Origin: Clavibacter sepedonicus
Lineage (GTDB): Bacteria > Actinomycetota > Actinomycetes > Actinomycetales > Microbacteriaceae
Assembly (NCBI RefSeq): GCF_000069225.1
Contig: NC_010407.1
Span: forward strand, 372,001-436,000
Reading direction: 5' to 3'
DNA length: 64,000 nt
In this document: positions 1 to 9,369 of the stretch, piece after piece
How the letters are laid out: each line of letters begins with the position of its first letter
Position numbering within the stretch: the first letter of the stretch is position 1
Made by a program: the position numbers and the translations under genes
The notes under the pieces: generated by a model
Database searches by the model: none
Seen by the model: the letters and a program-made list of their open reading frames with translations, nothing else
Told to the model about the DNA's origin: nothing

Positions 1-770
1 ACGTCGGAGTACTGGAGGATCGACCACCATCGCGCGTCCGCCAGCGCGAATCCCACCCGGAAGCCGTCGGGACACGGCTCGACCATGAACGGGGTGCCGT
101 CGAGGCCCGACGCCACGCGGCGCGCGAACCGCTCCGTGACGCTGACGTCGGTCTCGGACCCGGTCCCTGCCGCCGATGCGACCGCGGCCGCGGCGGCGAC
201 CTCGGGGTAGGCCGTCGGCTCGCCGCCCAGCACGGGCATCTCCGCGCGGGCGGCGTCCTCGGCCGCGCGGTTCCGCCGTGCACGTCGCACGGCCGAGGGC
301 GCGGCGATGAGGAGCCCGAGGCCGAGGAGCGTCATCGGGATCGCGAAGAGGAGCCCGCTCCGGGAGCTCCCGCGGGCCCCGGGGGTGTCGATGATGGCGA
401 CCTTTGGATCCGCCGGGTCGTACAGGACGGGGATGGTCGAGCCGGTCGTGAAGTCGTCCGCGCGATCGCTGCACTGCGTCCGGTCGAGCACGGTCTGCCG
501 CGAGCCGTCGGCCGCCGTGAACGCGTAGCGCGGGCAGTGCTCCGTGTCGGAGTACCGGGTGCGGTGCGTCGAGGAGTGGAGCGTGACGACCTCGGTCAGC
601 GTCCCCTCCGCCGTCACGCCGGCGCCGTCCGTCAAGGCGTCGCGGACATCCCCCTGGTGCAGCGCCGAGACGATGCCGAGGATCCCGCTGCCGGTGATCA
701 GGGCGCCGACCACGCAGAGGAGCAGACCCCGCAGGGCGGGTCGCGTCGAGAAGAGCCGCGATGCGCGCAT
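1..770 (-). CDS. DUF3592-type membrane protein, C-terminus cut by window edge
   Basis: Reading the minus strand from the ATG at 770 gives an open frame that runs off the left edge, about 256 residues seen. Near the N-terminus there is a hydrophobic segment (about residues 12-35). An extracellular-type domain follows, with the DUF3592 hallmark 'PVLYDPADPKVA' near residue 120. A second membrane span (LLFAIPMTLLGLGLLIA) comes next, then a basic stretch and a soluble tail. This two-helix arrangement around a small beta domain is usual for DUF3592 proteins, whose function is unknown. No stop is seen, so the C-terminal length is unknown. The start sits in the palindrome ATGCGCGCAT with only a weak upstream ribosome site. 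Confidence 0.75.
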   Translation of the reverse strand, partial: MRASRLFSTRPALRGLLLCVVGALITGSGILGIVSALHQGDVRDALTDGAGVTAEGTLTEVVTLHSSTHRTRYSDTEHCPRYAFTAADGSRQTVLDRTQCSDRADDFTTGSTIPVLYDPADPKVAIIDTPGARGSSRSGLLFAIPMTLLGLGLLIAAPSAVRRARRNRAAEDAARAEMPVLGGEPTAYPEVAAAAAVASAAGTGSETDVSVTERFARRVASGLDGTPFMVEPCPDGFRVGFALADARWWSILQYSD

Positions 771-1125
771 GATCGTCCCGTTCCCTCGGTGGACAGGGCC
801 GCCGCGTGGCACCCGTGAGCGCTGCACACCGGGGGTCCGACTCCCGCGGAACCTATCGGCCGGGATGAGGACGGGTTGATCCGTCGAGCGGTCGATCCCC
901 GGATCGGCCGCCGCCGTGCCCCGCGGACGGCGCGGGGGCGGTAGCCAGCGGACACCCGCGTTCCCGCGCGGACGCTGGGGTGCGGGCGCCGCACGCTGGG
1001 ATCGCGCTCAGCGGAGGCGCCGGCGGCCGCTCGTGCGACAGCATGAGCAGCAGGCGGGCCACGGTGCGTCGGGCGTCGTCCCGTCGTGCGGATCGACCCG
1101 CGTCGACGCACGAGGAGGCCACCGC

Positions 1126-1638
1126 ATGTCCTGGCAGATCAACGGGTTGCCGCTGCATCCCCTCATCGTCCACTTCGTGGTGGTCGCGTTCCCCACGGCC
1201 GCCCTGCTCATCCTGGTGTCGGCGCTCTGGCCCGCGTTCGCGCGACGGCTCGGGATCATCACGCCGCTCGTCGCCCTGGCCTCGCTGATCGCGGTGCCGC
1301 TCGCGACGTCCTCTGGCGAGAACCTGGAGGAGAAGGTCGGCGCGAACCCCGTGCTCGAGGTGCACACCGAGCTCGGCGACACGCTGCTTCCCTGGGCGGT
1401 CGCGGTGTTCGTCGTCGCGGTGGCGCAGTGGCTGTGGATCCGCCGCCTCGCCGCCCAGGAGCCGCGCCGGCCCGGCCGCGACGCGCGCCCGATCCCCCGG
1501 TCGCGTCACGTCGCCGTCACCGCGGTGCTGGCCGTCGCCGTGGCCGTCTCCTCGGTCGGCGCCATCGTCACGACGGTGCGCATCGGGGAGTCGGGTGCCC
1601 GCGCCGTCTGGTCCGACTCCGCTGCCGGCGGCGACTGA
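1126..1638 (+). CDS. DUF2231 family membrane protein
   Basis: 170 residues from ATG 1126, preceded by a clear AGGAGG. The N-terminus reads 'INGLPLHPLIVHF', the His-Pro motif typical of DUF2231 proteins, followed by four hydrophobic segments (about residues 14-35, 42-60, 85-105 and 125-150). The family is a predicted integral membrane protein of unknown function, sometimes linked to heme or redox partners. In-frame upstream extension to 916 is possible but has no ribosome site and would bury the conserved N-terminus. A tautomerase gene follows 48 bp downstream on the same strand. Confidence 0.8.
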   Translation: MSWQINGLPLHPLIVHFVVVAFPTAALLILVSALWPAFARRLGIITPLVALASLIAVPLATSSGENLEEKVGANPVLEVHTELGDTLLPWAVAVFVVAVAQWLWIRRLAAQEPRRPGRDARPIPRSRHVAVTAVLAVAVAVSSVGAIVTTVRIGESGARAVWSDSAAGGD

Positions 1639-1686
1639 GCCCCGCCGCGACCCCCCTCCCACCCTCGCCCGAACGAAGGGATCCCC

Positions 1687-2091
1687 GTGCCCCTCATCCG
1701 CATCGACCTCGTCGAAGGCCGACCCGACACGCAGATCACCGCGATCGGCGACGTCCTCATGCGCACGCTCGTGGATGTCTACGGCCTCCCGGAGCGCGAC
1801 CGCTTCCAGATCGTCACCGAGCACGCTCCCGGACGGCTCACGGCCCTCGACGTCGGACTCGGCATCGAGCGGTCCGAGCAGGTCGTGATCATCCAGATCT
1901 TCACGCAGGCTGGCCGCAGCACCGAGGAGAAGCAGGAGTTCTTCCGCGTCCTCGCGGACTCGCTCGCCGAGGTCGGCGTCGCCGGCGAGGACCTCGTCAT
2001 CGGCTTCGTCGAGAACACCGCCGCCGACTGGTCGTTCGGCTTCGGCCGTGCCCAGTACGTGACCGGGGAGCTGCAGAAGCCGGGCAGCTGA
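1687..2091 (+). CDS. Tautomerase family protein
   Basis: 134 residues starting MPLIRIDL. After removal of Met the protein would begin with Pro, the catalytic general base of the 4-oxalocrotonate tautomerase superfamily. The length suggests a fused two-beta-alpha-beta version (Tautomerase_2 type) rather than the 60-residue 4-OT form. The substrate cannot be read from sequence; relatives act on enol/keto acids or dehalogenate small acids. It follows the DUF2231 gene by 48 bp and may be co-transcribed with it. Confidence 0.8.
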   Translation: MPLIRIDLVEGRPDTQITAIGDVLMRTLVDVYGLPERDRFQIVTEHAPGRLTALDVGLGIERSEQVVIIQIFTQAGRSTEEKQEFFRVLADSLAEVGVAGEDLVIGFVENTAADWSFGFGRAQYVTGELQKPGS

Positions 2092-2114
2092 TCCCGGTCG
2101 GTGCGCGGGTCCGC

Positions 2115-2627
2115 TCACCCCAGCTCGCGCCCCATCTGGATCCGCCGCCCGAGCCGGTCGAGGCCGAGCCGGGCCTCCGTCTCCACGAGCGCGAGGTGGA
2201 ACGGCGTCGCGGGCTCCTCCTCGACGAACCCGGCGCGGGCGTAGGCGGGCGCGTTCCACGGGACGTCGGCGAAGGTGCGCAGCGTGATCCGCCGATGGCC
2301 GCGCCCTCGGGCCTCGTCGGCGGACGCCTCGACGAGGGCGCCGCCATGGCCGCGGCGGCCGTGCTCGGGCGGCACCGATACCTGCTCGAGGTGGGCCAGG
2401 TCGTCGATCTCCAGGACGTGCGCGAAGCCGACGAGCGGGCCGTCGGCCTCGGCGGCGTCCTCGGCGACCAGCAAGAAGCCGGGCTCCGCGGCGCGCGACA
2501 CCCCGGACGGCGCGGGCGGCCAGTCCTCCGGGCGCAGCAGGTCGACGAGCAGGCGGTCGGCCGCGTCCTCGATCCGCTGCAGCGCATCGAGGTCGGCGGT
2601 GGTGGCGAGGCGGATGCGGGTGGTCAC
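2115..2627 (-). CDS. GNAT family N-acetyltransferase
   Basis: 170 residues from a GTG at 2627. A GNAT fold is indicated by the N-terminal 'IRLATTADLDALQRIE' strand-helix and by the acetyl-CoA loop 'VPPEHGRRGHGGALVEA' (about residues 84-100), a Q/RxxGxG/A-type motif. The C-terminal 'NAPAYARAGFVEEE' segment is also typical. The acceptor is unknown; the family includes amino-acid, antibiotic and protein acetyltransferases. A longer in-frame reading exists up to 3494, but it overlaps the phosphotransferase gene antisense-frame and is not protein-like, so the GTG start is preferred. Confidence 0.8.
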   Translation of the reverse strand: MTTRIRLATTADLDALQRIEDAADRLLVDLLRPEDWPPAPSGVSRAAEPGFLLVAEDAAEADGPLVGFAHVLEIDDLAHLEQVSVPPEHGRRGHGGALVEASADEARGRGHRRITLRTFADVPWNAPAYARAGFVEEEPATPFHLALVETEARLGLDRLGRRIQMGRELG

Positions 2628-2658
2628 CGGAGCATCGTACGAGGGGCGCGTGCGGCGG

Positions 2659-3741
2659 TCAGGCGAGCGCGCGCGCCGCGGCCCGCAGCACCAGGTCGAG
2701 CAGCGACGCGAGCTCCTCCATCGCCACCTCCGCGGGCTCGCCGGGGAGGCTGCCGCGGCGCGGTGCGGATCCGGCGTCGAGGGCGGCGACGAGATCCGCC
2801 GCGAGCTTCCATCGCAGCGCCATGGACGCGTCGAGGCCGAGGCGCACGAGGTCCGTGGGCGCATCCGGCCCGGTCGACCGGATCCCCTGCGCGTAGCGGT
2901 CGACCGCCTCGTCGAGCACGGCCGCGACGTCCGCGGCGGACGCGTCGCCGCGCCGCACCGACGAGCACAGGAGCGACGCGAGGTCGGCGCCGACCGGTCC
3001 TGGCCCCACCGACTCCCAGTCGATGAGCACGATCCCGCCCGCGTCGCGGAACACGTTCGCGCCCGTCGCGTCGTGGTGGCAGAGCGTCCTCGGCAGCGCC
3101 TCGAGCACGCGGCGCACGCGGTCCTGCCCGGCGAGCAGCCGCGCGGCCGCGGGGATGCGCGCGCCGAGGCGGGCGCGGGCGGCAGGCCCGGGTGCCGCGA
3201 GCATCCGCATCCCGTCGGCCCCGGCCTCGGGCTGCGCGTGCCGGTCGATCCAGCCGGTGAAGAGCCACGGATCCTCCGGCGCCCGTCCGAGCCACTGCCC
3301 GCCGAGCGCGCCCAGCGCCGCCGCGGCGTCGAGCAGCGCGGCGCGGTCGAGCGGCCGCGGACCGAGGTGCCGCACCTCCTCGATCCAGAGCGTGACGCCG
3401 CCGGACGCATCCCGGAGCGTCCCGTGCGCACGCGGCGCGCGGATCCCCGGCGGCAGCGCGTCGAGCAGCCCCGACCGGTAGGCGGCCAGCTCACGCGCGC
3501 CGTTGTCGACGAGGTACGGGACGGCCAGCGTGGGACCCTCGGTGCGCTTCTCGACGAGCGTCCACGGCAGGGCCCTGCCGTCGTCGAGGCGCGCCCGCCC
3601 GCGGATCCGCGTCACCGACCGGTGCGCGAGGAACGCGTCGTACTCGAGCGGCTCGCGGACGACGCCCTCGAGCGCCGCGACGGGACGCCCGAGCGAGTCG
3701 GCGACGGCGGCCGCCAGCCCCGGGTCCCGCTCGTCGTCCAT
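2659..3741 (-). CDS. Aminoglycoside phosphotransferase (APH)-like kinase
   Basis: 360 residues. The catalytic Brenner motif is visible as 'LCHHDATGANVF' (HxDxxxxN, about residues 219-230). The metal-binding 'IVLIDWESVGPGP' follows about 10 residues later. Together these mark the APH/choline kinase fold. The N-terminal lobe is less conserved. Substrate is unknown; most chromosomal members of this size are not resistance enzymes. It lies upstream of the acetyltransferase on the same strand with a 31-bp gap, so the two may form an operon. Confidence 0.8.
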   Translation of the reverse strand: MDDERDPGLAAAVADSLGRPVAALEGVVREPLEYDAFLAHRSVTRIRGRARLDDGRALPWTLVEKRTEGPTLAVPYLVDNGARELAAYRSGLLDALPPGIRAPRAHGTLRDASGGVTLWIEEVRHLGPRPLDRAALLDAAAALGALGGQWLGRAPEDPWLFTGWIDRHAQPEAGADGMRMLAAPGPAARARLGARIPAAARLLAGQDRVRRVLEALPRTLCHHDATGANVFRDAGGIVLIDWESVGPGPVGADLASLLCSSVRRGDASAADVAAVLDEAVDRYAQGIRSTGPDAPTDLVRLGLDASMALRWKLAADLVAALDAGSAPRRGSLPGEPAEVAMEELASLLDLVLRAAARALA

Positions 3742-3786
3742 GCCACGACGCTACCGATGCGGCGCCGCGGCGAGGAGCGGGTGGTG

Positions 3787-5481
3787 CTAGTCCGCGTCCA
3801 CCACGATGACCGTGACCACCGGCGTGCGGCGGTGGCGGCGCTGGAGCCAGCGCTGCAGGCCGTCGCTCATGGCGCGCTCGGCGGCGACGCCGTCGAGGTG
3901 GCGCTTGGCGGCCGCGTTCTTGAGGGCGGTGCTGATGGCGGCCTCGGCCTCCGGGATCCAGCCCTCGTGCTCGACGAAGCCGCGCGTGATGAGCTCGGCC
4001 GGGTGGATGAGCTTCTGCTCCTTCTCGTCGAAGATGCCGAGCACGGTGATCTGCCCCTCGGCGGCCAGCGTGCGGCGCTCCTCGAGCGCCTCCTCGGTGG
4101 CGACGCCGATGGTCATGCCGTCGACGAACACGTAGGGCGCGGGGACCCGGCCGGAGATCGAGGCGCGGCCGTTCACGAGATCGACGCTCACGCCGTCCTC
4201 GATGACGAGCGCGTTCTTCACGCCCGTGCTCTCGGCCAGGGCGGCGTTGGCGACGAGGTGGCGCCACTCGCCGTGCACGGGCAGCACGTTGCGGGGCTTG
4301 ACGAGGTTGTAGCAGTAGACGAGCTCGCCGGCGCTGGCGTGGCCGGAGACGTGCACCTTCGCGTTGCCCTTGTGCACGACGTCGGCGCCCCAGCGGATCA
4401 GGCCGTTGATCACGCCGTAGATGGCGTTCTCGTTGCCGGGGATGAGCGAGCTGGCCAGGAGGATCGTGTCGCCCTCGCCCACCTCGATGATGTGCTCGCG
4501 GCGCGCCATGCGGCTGAGCGCCGCCATCGGCTCGCCCTGCGAACCGGTGCAGATGAGCGTGACCTTGTCGTCCGGCAGCTTGTTCAGCGCCTTCAGGTCG
4601 ATGACGAGGCCCTTGGGGATGCGGAGGTAGCCGAGGTCGGACGCGATCTTCATGTTCCGCACCATCGAGCGGCCTACGAACGAGACCTTGCGGCCGTACT
4701 GCTCGGCGGAGTCGAGCACCTGCTGGATCCGGTGCACGTGGCTCGCGAAGCTGGAGACGACGATGCGCTTGGGCGCCGTGCGGAACACCTTCTCGATGGC
4801 GGGCGTGAGGTCCTTCTCGGCGGTCGTGAAGCCGGGGACCTCCGCGTTCGTGGAGTCGGTGAGGAAGAGGTCCACGCCCTCCTCGCCGAGGCGCGCGAAC
4901 GCGCCGAGGTCGGTGAGGCGGCGGTCCATCGGGAACTGGTCCATCTTGAAGTCGCCCGTGTGCAGGACCATGCCGGCGCCCGTGCGGATCGCGACGGCGA
5001 GGCCGTCGGGGATGGAGTGGTTCACGGCGACGAACTCGAGGTTGAACTTGCCGGCGTCGATGCGGTCGCCCTCCTTCACCTGGCGGGTGACGGGCTTGAT
5101 CTTGTGCTCCTCGAGCTTCGCGCTGATGAACGCGAGCGTGAGGCGGGATCCGATGACGGGGATGTCGGGCCGCTCCTGCAGGAGGTAGGGGACGCCGCCG
5201 ATGTGGTCCTCGTGGCCGTGCGTGAGGACGATGCCCGTGATCTTGTCGAGGCGCCCGCGCAGGGTGCTGAAGTCGGGGAGGATCACGTTGATGCCGGGCT
5301 GGCTCTCCTCGGGGAAGAGCACGCCGCAGTCGACGATGAGCAGCTCGCCCTCGTACTCGAACAGCGTCATGTTGCGGCCGACGTCGCCGAGGCCGCCGAG
5401 GGGCGTGACCCGCAGGCCGCCGCGGGGCAGGCGCCCGGGCTTGGCGATGTCGAGGGCGTGGGCGTGGGACGTGGGAGGCAT
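3787..5481 (-). CDS. rnj: Ribonuclease J
   Basis: 564 residues, the expected length. It is a metallo-beta-lactamase/beta-CASP RNase combining 5'-to-3' exonuclease and endonuclease activity in mRNA decay and rRNA maturation. The zinc motif HGHEDHIGG is at residues 88-96. Later ligands are seen in 'VNHSIPDGLA' and 'LHTGDFKMD', and the beta-CASP motifs in 'ICTGSQGEP' and 'VHVSGHAS'. The C-terminal domain 'PVHGEWRHL' onwards is complete. In many actinobacteria dapA lies directly upstream of this gene; here the 490 bp upstream contain no dapA. Confidence 0.95.
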   Translation of the reverse strand: MPPTSHAHALDIAKPGRLPRGGLRVTPLGGLGDVGRNMTLFEYEGELLIVDCGVLFPEESQPGINVILPDFSTLRGRLDKITGIVLTHGHEDHIGGVPYLLQERPDIPVIGSRLTLAFISAKLEEHKIKPVTRQVKEGDRIDAGKFNLEFVAVNHSIPDGLAVAIRTGAGMVLHTGDFKMDQFPMDRRLTDLGAFARLGEEGVDLFLTDSTNAEVPGFTTAEKDLTPAIEKVFRTAPKRIVVSSFASHVHRIQQVLDSAEQYGRKVSFVGRSMVRNMKIASDLGYLRIPKGLVIDLKALNKLPDDKVTLICTGSQGEPMAALSRMARREHIIEVGEGDTILLASSLIPGNENAIYGVINGLIRWGADVVHKGNAKVHVSGHASAGELVYCYNLVKPRNVLPVHGEWRHLVANAALAESTGVKNALVIEDGVSVDLVNGRASISGRVPAPYVFVDGMTIGVATEEALEERRTLAAEGQITVLGIFDEKEQKLIHPAELITRGFVEHEGWIPEAEAAISTALKNAAAKRHLDGVAAERAMSDGLQRWLQRRHRRTPVVTVIVVDAD

Positions 5482-5974
5482 GGTGCCTTTCTGGTCAGGT
5501 CGTGCGGGTGATGCCGAGGTGCGCAGGTCGTGCTCGCGCGGTTCGTGCGTGGAGACGGTGCCTCCGGTGATGTCAGGGGCCGTCCGGGAGGACGGGTGGT
5601 GCGGCGCCGGGTCGCGGGCGACGGGGGCGGATGCGACGCGCGTCGCGCGGGTGCCGCCTCGCTCCCGGTCGGATGAGGGTCCAGCCGGTGTCGGCGGGGT
5701 CCGGTGTCACGGTGGTGAGCGGCGGCGCGCGAGGCGCGGTCAGCATCGAGTCTCCCATGCCCGCGCCGCGGAGTCCGCCCGGGCGCTCCGCGCGCCCATG
5801 TCGTGGGCCGACGTGACGCCAACCCTCCCTTCACGTTAGGGTTGGTGCAGGAGCCCCGCTCCGATCCCCTTCCCCTCCCGGCAGCCCGCACGGCGGCCGC
5901 GACACCCGCGCGACGACGCGCCACCGACCTCATCAGTGCGGGCGCGATGCCCGCGACAGAACGGAAGCCCATCC
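5482..5974. other. Long intergenic region between rnj and the SulP gene
   Basis: About 490 bp between two divergent genes. Reading frames here are short and have poor codon use and no ribosome sites. The 61-codon minus frame at 5573-5758 is not convincing. The stretch 5826-5850 (ACGTTAGGGTTGGTGC) is slightly less GC-rich and could hold the SulP promoter. No RNA gene or operator was recognised. Confidence 0.4.
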
Positions 5975-7507
5975 ATGGCCTCAGGAACATCCACCCCGAC
6001 CGTCCCCGCGCCGCCCGTCCGGCAGCCCAGCCCCACCGTCCTCCAGGCGCTGAGGAGCCCGCGCCTCCTCAGCCGCGAGGTGCTCGCCGGCCTCGTGGTC
6101 GCGCTCGCGCTGATCCCCGAGACGATCTCGTTCTCGATCATCGCCGGCGTGGATCCGCGCGTCGGCCTCTTCTCGTCGTTCGTGATGGCCGTCGCCATCG
6201 CGTTCCTCGGCGGCCGGCCCGCGATGATCACCGCGGCCACCGGCGCCGTCGCGCTCGTCGTGGCACCGATCGTGCGCGACCACGGCCTCGACTACCTCAT
6301 CGCCACCGTGATCCTCGGCGGCCTGCTGCAGATCGTGCTCGGCCTGCTCGGCGTCGCGAAGCTCATGCGGTTCATCCCGCGCTCGGTGATGGTCGGCTTC
6401 GTCAACGCGCTCGCGATCCTCATCTTCTCCGCGCAGATCCCGAACCTCGTGGGCGTGCCGTGGCTCGTCTACCCGCTGGTCGCGGGCGGCATCGCGATCA
6501 TCGTGGTGATGCCGCGGATCACGAAGGTCGTCCCCGCGCCGCTCGTCGCGATCGTCGTCATCACCGTCGCGGTGGTCGTCACCGCGCTCGCCGTGCCGAC
6601 CGTGGGCGACCAGGGCGCGCTGCCCGACAGCCTGCCGACCCTCTTCATCCCGGACGTCCCGCTCACGTTCGACACCCTGCGGATCATCGCGCCGTACGCG
6701 CTCGCCCTGGCGCTCGTCGGGATCCTCGAGTCGCTGATGACCGCCAAGCTCGTCGACGACATCACCGACACGCCGTCGCGCAAGACCCGCGAGACGCTCG
6801 GCCAGGGCGGCGCGAACATCCTCTCGGGCCTCTTCGGCGGCATGGGCGGCTGCGCGATGATCGGCCAGACGATGATCAACGTGAAGGCCTCCGGCGCACG
6901 TACCCGCATCTCCACGTTCCTCGCGGGCGTGTTCCTGCTGATCCTCGTGGTCGGCCTCGGCGACGTCGTCGCGACGATCCCGATGGCCGCGCTCGTGGCC
7001 GTGATGATCATGGTCTCGGTCGGCACCTTCGACTGGCACAGCATCCGGCCGTCGACGCTGCGCCGCATGCCGGTCGGCGAGACGCTCGTGATGGTGCTCA
7101 CGGTGATCGTCGTCGTGCTCACCGACAACCTCGCGATCGGCGTCATCATCGGAGTGATCGCCTCGATGATCGTCTTCGCCCGCCGCGTCGCGCACTTCGC
7201 GACGGTCGAGCGCACGGAGCGCACCGACGAGGACGGCGCCCCGGTCGCGCACTACGCCGTCATCGGCGAGCTCTTCTTCGCCTCCAGCAACGACCTCACC
7301 ACGCAGTTCGACTACGCGGGCGACCCGGAGCGCGTGGTCATCGACATGACCGGATCCCACGTCTGGGACGCCTCGACCGTCGCGGCCCTCGACGCCATCA
7401 CGTACAAGTACGAGCGCCACGGCAAGCGCGCCGTCATCAGCGGCATGAACGCGTCGTCCGCCGCGATGCACGGCCGCCTCGCGGGGGAGCTGGGCGCGGG
7501 GCACTGA
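5975..7507 (+). CDS. SulP family anion transporter with STAS domain
   Basis: 510 residues from ATG 5975 (ribosome-site-like GGAAG 9 bases upstream). The N-terminal Sulfate_transp core has many membrane spans, starting 'EVLAGLVVALALIPETISFS'. It includes 'LGQGGANILSGLFGGMGG' (about residues 275-292), the conserved SulP loop. A C-terminal STAS-like domain ('ERVVIDMTGSHVWDASTVAALD') follows. Relatives import sulfate, bicarbonate or other anions; at this short length a BicA-like bicarbonate or sulfate role is plausible but not provable. Upstream in-frame start 5936 lacks a ribosome site. Confidence 0.85.
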   Translation: MASGTSTPTVPAPPVRQPSPTVLQALRSPRLLSREVLAGLVVALALIPETISFSIIAGVDPRVGLFSSFVMAVAIAFLGGRPAMITAATGAVALVVAPIVRDHGLDYLIATVILGGLLQIVLGLLGVAKLMRFIPRSVMVGFVNALAILIFSAQIPNLVGVPWLVYPLVAGGIAIIVVMPRITKVVPAPLVAIVVITVAVVVTALAVPTVGDQGALPDSLPTLFIPDVPLTFDTLRIIAPYALALALVGILESLMTAKLVDDITDTPSRKTRETLGQGGANILSGLFGGMGGCAMIGQTMINVKASGARTRISTFLAGVFLLILVVGLGDVVATIPMAALVAVMIMVSVGTFDWHSIRPSTLRRMPVGETLVMVLTVIVVVLTDNLAIGVIIGVIASMIVFARRVAHFATVERTERTDEDGAPVAHYAVIGELFFASSNDLTTQFDYAGDPERVVIDMTGSHVWDASTVAALDAITYKYERHGKRAVISGMNASSAAMHGRLAGELGAGH

Positions 7508-7661
7508 CCGGGGCGTGGCCGGATGGGCCTCGCGTCAGCGCCCGCGGTCGGTGTCGCGACGCGGGGTCCGGCTGCCCAGCCTGCTGCGGTCCCGAGCAGC
7601 GGCCGCCGTCCTGGGTCGGGGGGTCGCGGGAGCGACCACCCTGTCGAGCATCGTGCGTGGC

Positions 7662-7853
7662 TCAGCCGATGCCGTATCGGGCGCGGACGCGCTCGCGCAG
7701 CTCCGTCGCGTCGATTCGTCCGGCCACGTACTCGCCGGCGTCCTCCGACGTGCTCGGGGTGAGGTGCAACCCCTCCATCTCACCGCTGTGCGCGGCGTCC
7801 TCCACGCGGCGCCGGCGCTCCTCGCGCCCGGCGCCATCCCGATCCTCCGGCAT
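7662..7853 (-). CDS. VbhA-like antitoxin, orphan
   Basis: 63 residues from ATG 7853, with GGAG six bases upstream. The C-terminal half 'DAGEYVAGRIDATELRERV' plus 'RARYGIG' matches the pattern of VbhA-type antitoxin helices, which inhibit Fic AMP-transferases through a small helical motif. Such antitoxins normally sit directly upstream of a fic gene. Here the next 150 bp (7508-7661) hold no Fic toxin and the nearest Fic gene lies 7 kb away on the other strand. The assignment rests on a short sequence, so it is moderate. Confidence 0.5.
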   Translation of the reverse strand: MPEDRDGAGREERRRRVEDAAHSGEMEGLHLTPSTSEDAGEYVAGRIDATELRERVRARYGIG

Positions 7854-7968
7854 GCGGTACTCCGATCCTCGATGTCCGATGGTAACGGCGAGACCTCGGT
7901 GCGATCAGGGCCGCTCGATATCGTGGGCCCACCCGCGTGACCCGCGCGGAGTCCGAGGAGGAGCCCCC

Positions 7969-9348
7969 ATGAGCAGCTACGCCGTCACCGATCCGACCAC
8001 CGGCGAGACCGTCGCCGTGCATCCCGAGATCACCGACGCGGAGCTGCAGGAGGCCGTCGCGCGGGCCGAGGGCGCCTACCGCGGTTGGTCGCGCCGCACC
8101 TCCATCGCCGAGCGCGCCGCCCTCGTCGCGCGGGTCGCCGAGCTGCACGTGGAGCGCCGGGACGAGCTGGCGCGGATCATCGTGCGCGAGATGGGCAAGC
8201 CCCTCGACCAGGCGCTCGGCGAGGTGGACTTCGCCGCCGACATCCACGCCTACTACGCCCGGAACGTCGAGGAGTTCCTCGCCGACGAGGCCATCGAGCT
8301 CGCCGACGGCACCGGATCCGCGTTCGTGCGCCGCTCGGGCCTCGGCGTGCTGCTCGGGATCATGCCGTGGAACTTCCCCTACTACCAGGTGGCCCGGTTC
8401 GCGGCGCCGGCCATCGTGACCGGGAACGCGATCCTGCTCAAGCACGCGCCGCAGTGCCCGGAGTCGGCCGAGGCGATCCAGCGGATGTTCGCGGATGCCG
8501 CCGCCGAGCTCGGCGCCGACCCGGGCGTCTACGTGACCGTGCTCGCCACGAACGCGCAGATCGAGGGCGTGATCGCGGACCCGCGCGTGCAGGGCGTCTC
8601 CGTCACGGGATCCGAGCGGGCGGGCGCCGCCGTGGCCGAGATCGCCGGCCGGCACCTGAAGAAGGTCGTGCTCGAGCTCGGCGGATCCGACCCCTTCATC
8701 CTCCTGTCGACCGACGACCTCGACGCATCGGTCCAGGATGCGGTGGCCGCGCGCCTCGACAACAACGGCCAGTCCTGCAACGGCGCCAAGCGCTTCCTCG
8801 TGATCGACCACCTCTACGAGGAGTTCGCCGCCCGCTTCACCGCGCAGCTCACGGCGGCGCAGCCCGCGGATCCGATGTCCGACGGCACCGTGCTCGGCCC
8901 GCTCTCCTCGCGCGCCGCGACCGAGCGCCTCACCGAGCAGCTGTCCCGCGCGGTCGCGCAGGGCGCGACCTTCCTCGCGAGCGGAGAGCCGGACGGCAAC
9001 CTCTTCCCGCCCGCGGTGCTCGCCGACGTGACCCCCGAGATGGACGCCTACCGCGAGGAGTTCTTCGGCCCGGTCGCCGCGCTGTACCGCGTGCACTCCG
9101 AGGAGGAGGCGGTCGCGCTCGCGAACGACACCCCGTTCGGCCTCGGTTCGTACGTCTACACGACGGATCCGGAGCAGGCGCTGCGGGTCGCCGACGGCAT
9201 CGACGCGGGCATGGTCTGGATCAACCTCGTGCTCGGCGACGCGGCCGAGCTGCCCTTCGGCGGCGTGAAGCGCTCGGGCTCGGGCCGCGAGCTCGGCCGG
9301 CACGCGGTCGACGAGTTCGCGAACCGGAAGCTGATCCGCATCGCGTGA
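7969..9348 (+). CDS. NAD(P)-dependent succinate-semialdehyde-type aldehyde dehydrogenase
   Basis: 459 residues from ATG 7969, with GGAGGAG just upstream. Family marks: cofactor region 'GIMPWNFPYYQ' (about residue 130), general-base Glu236 in 'LELGGSDPF', catalytic Cys270 in 'NNGQSCNGAKRF', and 'EEFFGPV' near residue 364. These resemble the GabD/YneI short type that oxidises succinate semialdehyde to succinate, as used in GABA or polyamine breakdown. Substrate is inferred from family only. No catabolic neighbours support it: an antitoxin gene lies upstream and a broken glycosyltransferase downstream, tail to tail. Confidence 0.85.
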   Translation: MSSYAVTDPTTGETVAVHPEITDAELQEAVARAEGAYRGWSRRTSIAERAALVARVAELHVERRDELARIIVREMGKPLDQALGEVDFAADIHAYYARNVEEFLADEAIELADGTGSAFVRRSGLGVLLGIMPWNFPYYQVARFAAPAIVTGNAILLKHAPQCPESAEAIQRMFADAAAELGADPGVYVTVLATNAQIEGVIADPRVQGVSVTGSERAGAAVAEIAGRHLKKVVLELGGSDPFILLSTDDLDASVQDAVAARLDNNGQSCNGAKRFLVIDHLYEEFAARFTAQLTAAQPADPMSDGTVLGPLSSRAATERLTEQLSRAVAQGATFLASGEPDGNLFPPAVLADVTPEMDAYREEFFGPVAALYRVHSEEEAVALANDTPFGLGSYVYTTDPEQALRVADGIDAGMVWINLVLGDAAELPFGGVKRSGSGRELGRHAVDEFANRKLIRIA

Positions 9349-9369
9349 CGCGCGGGGGCGCCGCGGAGC

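Noticed and set aside
2275..5511. 1,078-codon plus-strand frame opposite RNase J and the phosphotransferase gene
   Set aside because: Antisense shadow; Arg/Val/Glu-rich composition with no domains.
7515..7940. 141-codon plus-strand frame between SulP and the dehydrogenase
   Set aside because: Opposite the VbhA-like gene; no ribosome site and poor codon pattern.
5803..7968. In-frame upstream extension of the aldehyde dehydrogenase
   Set aside because: Runs through the SulP gene in another frame and is not protein-like; the ATG at 7969 has a strong ribosome site.
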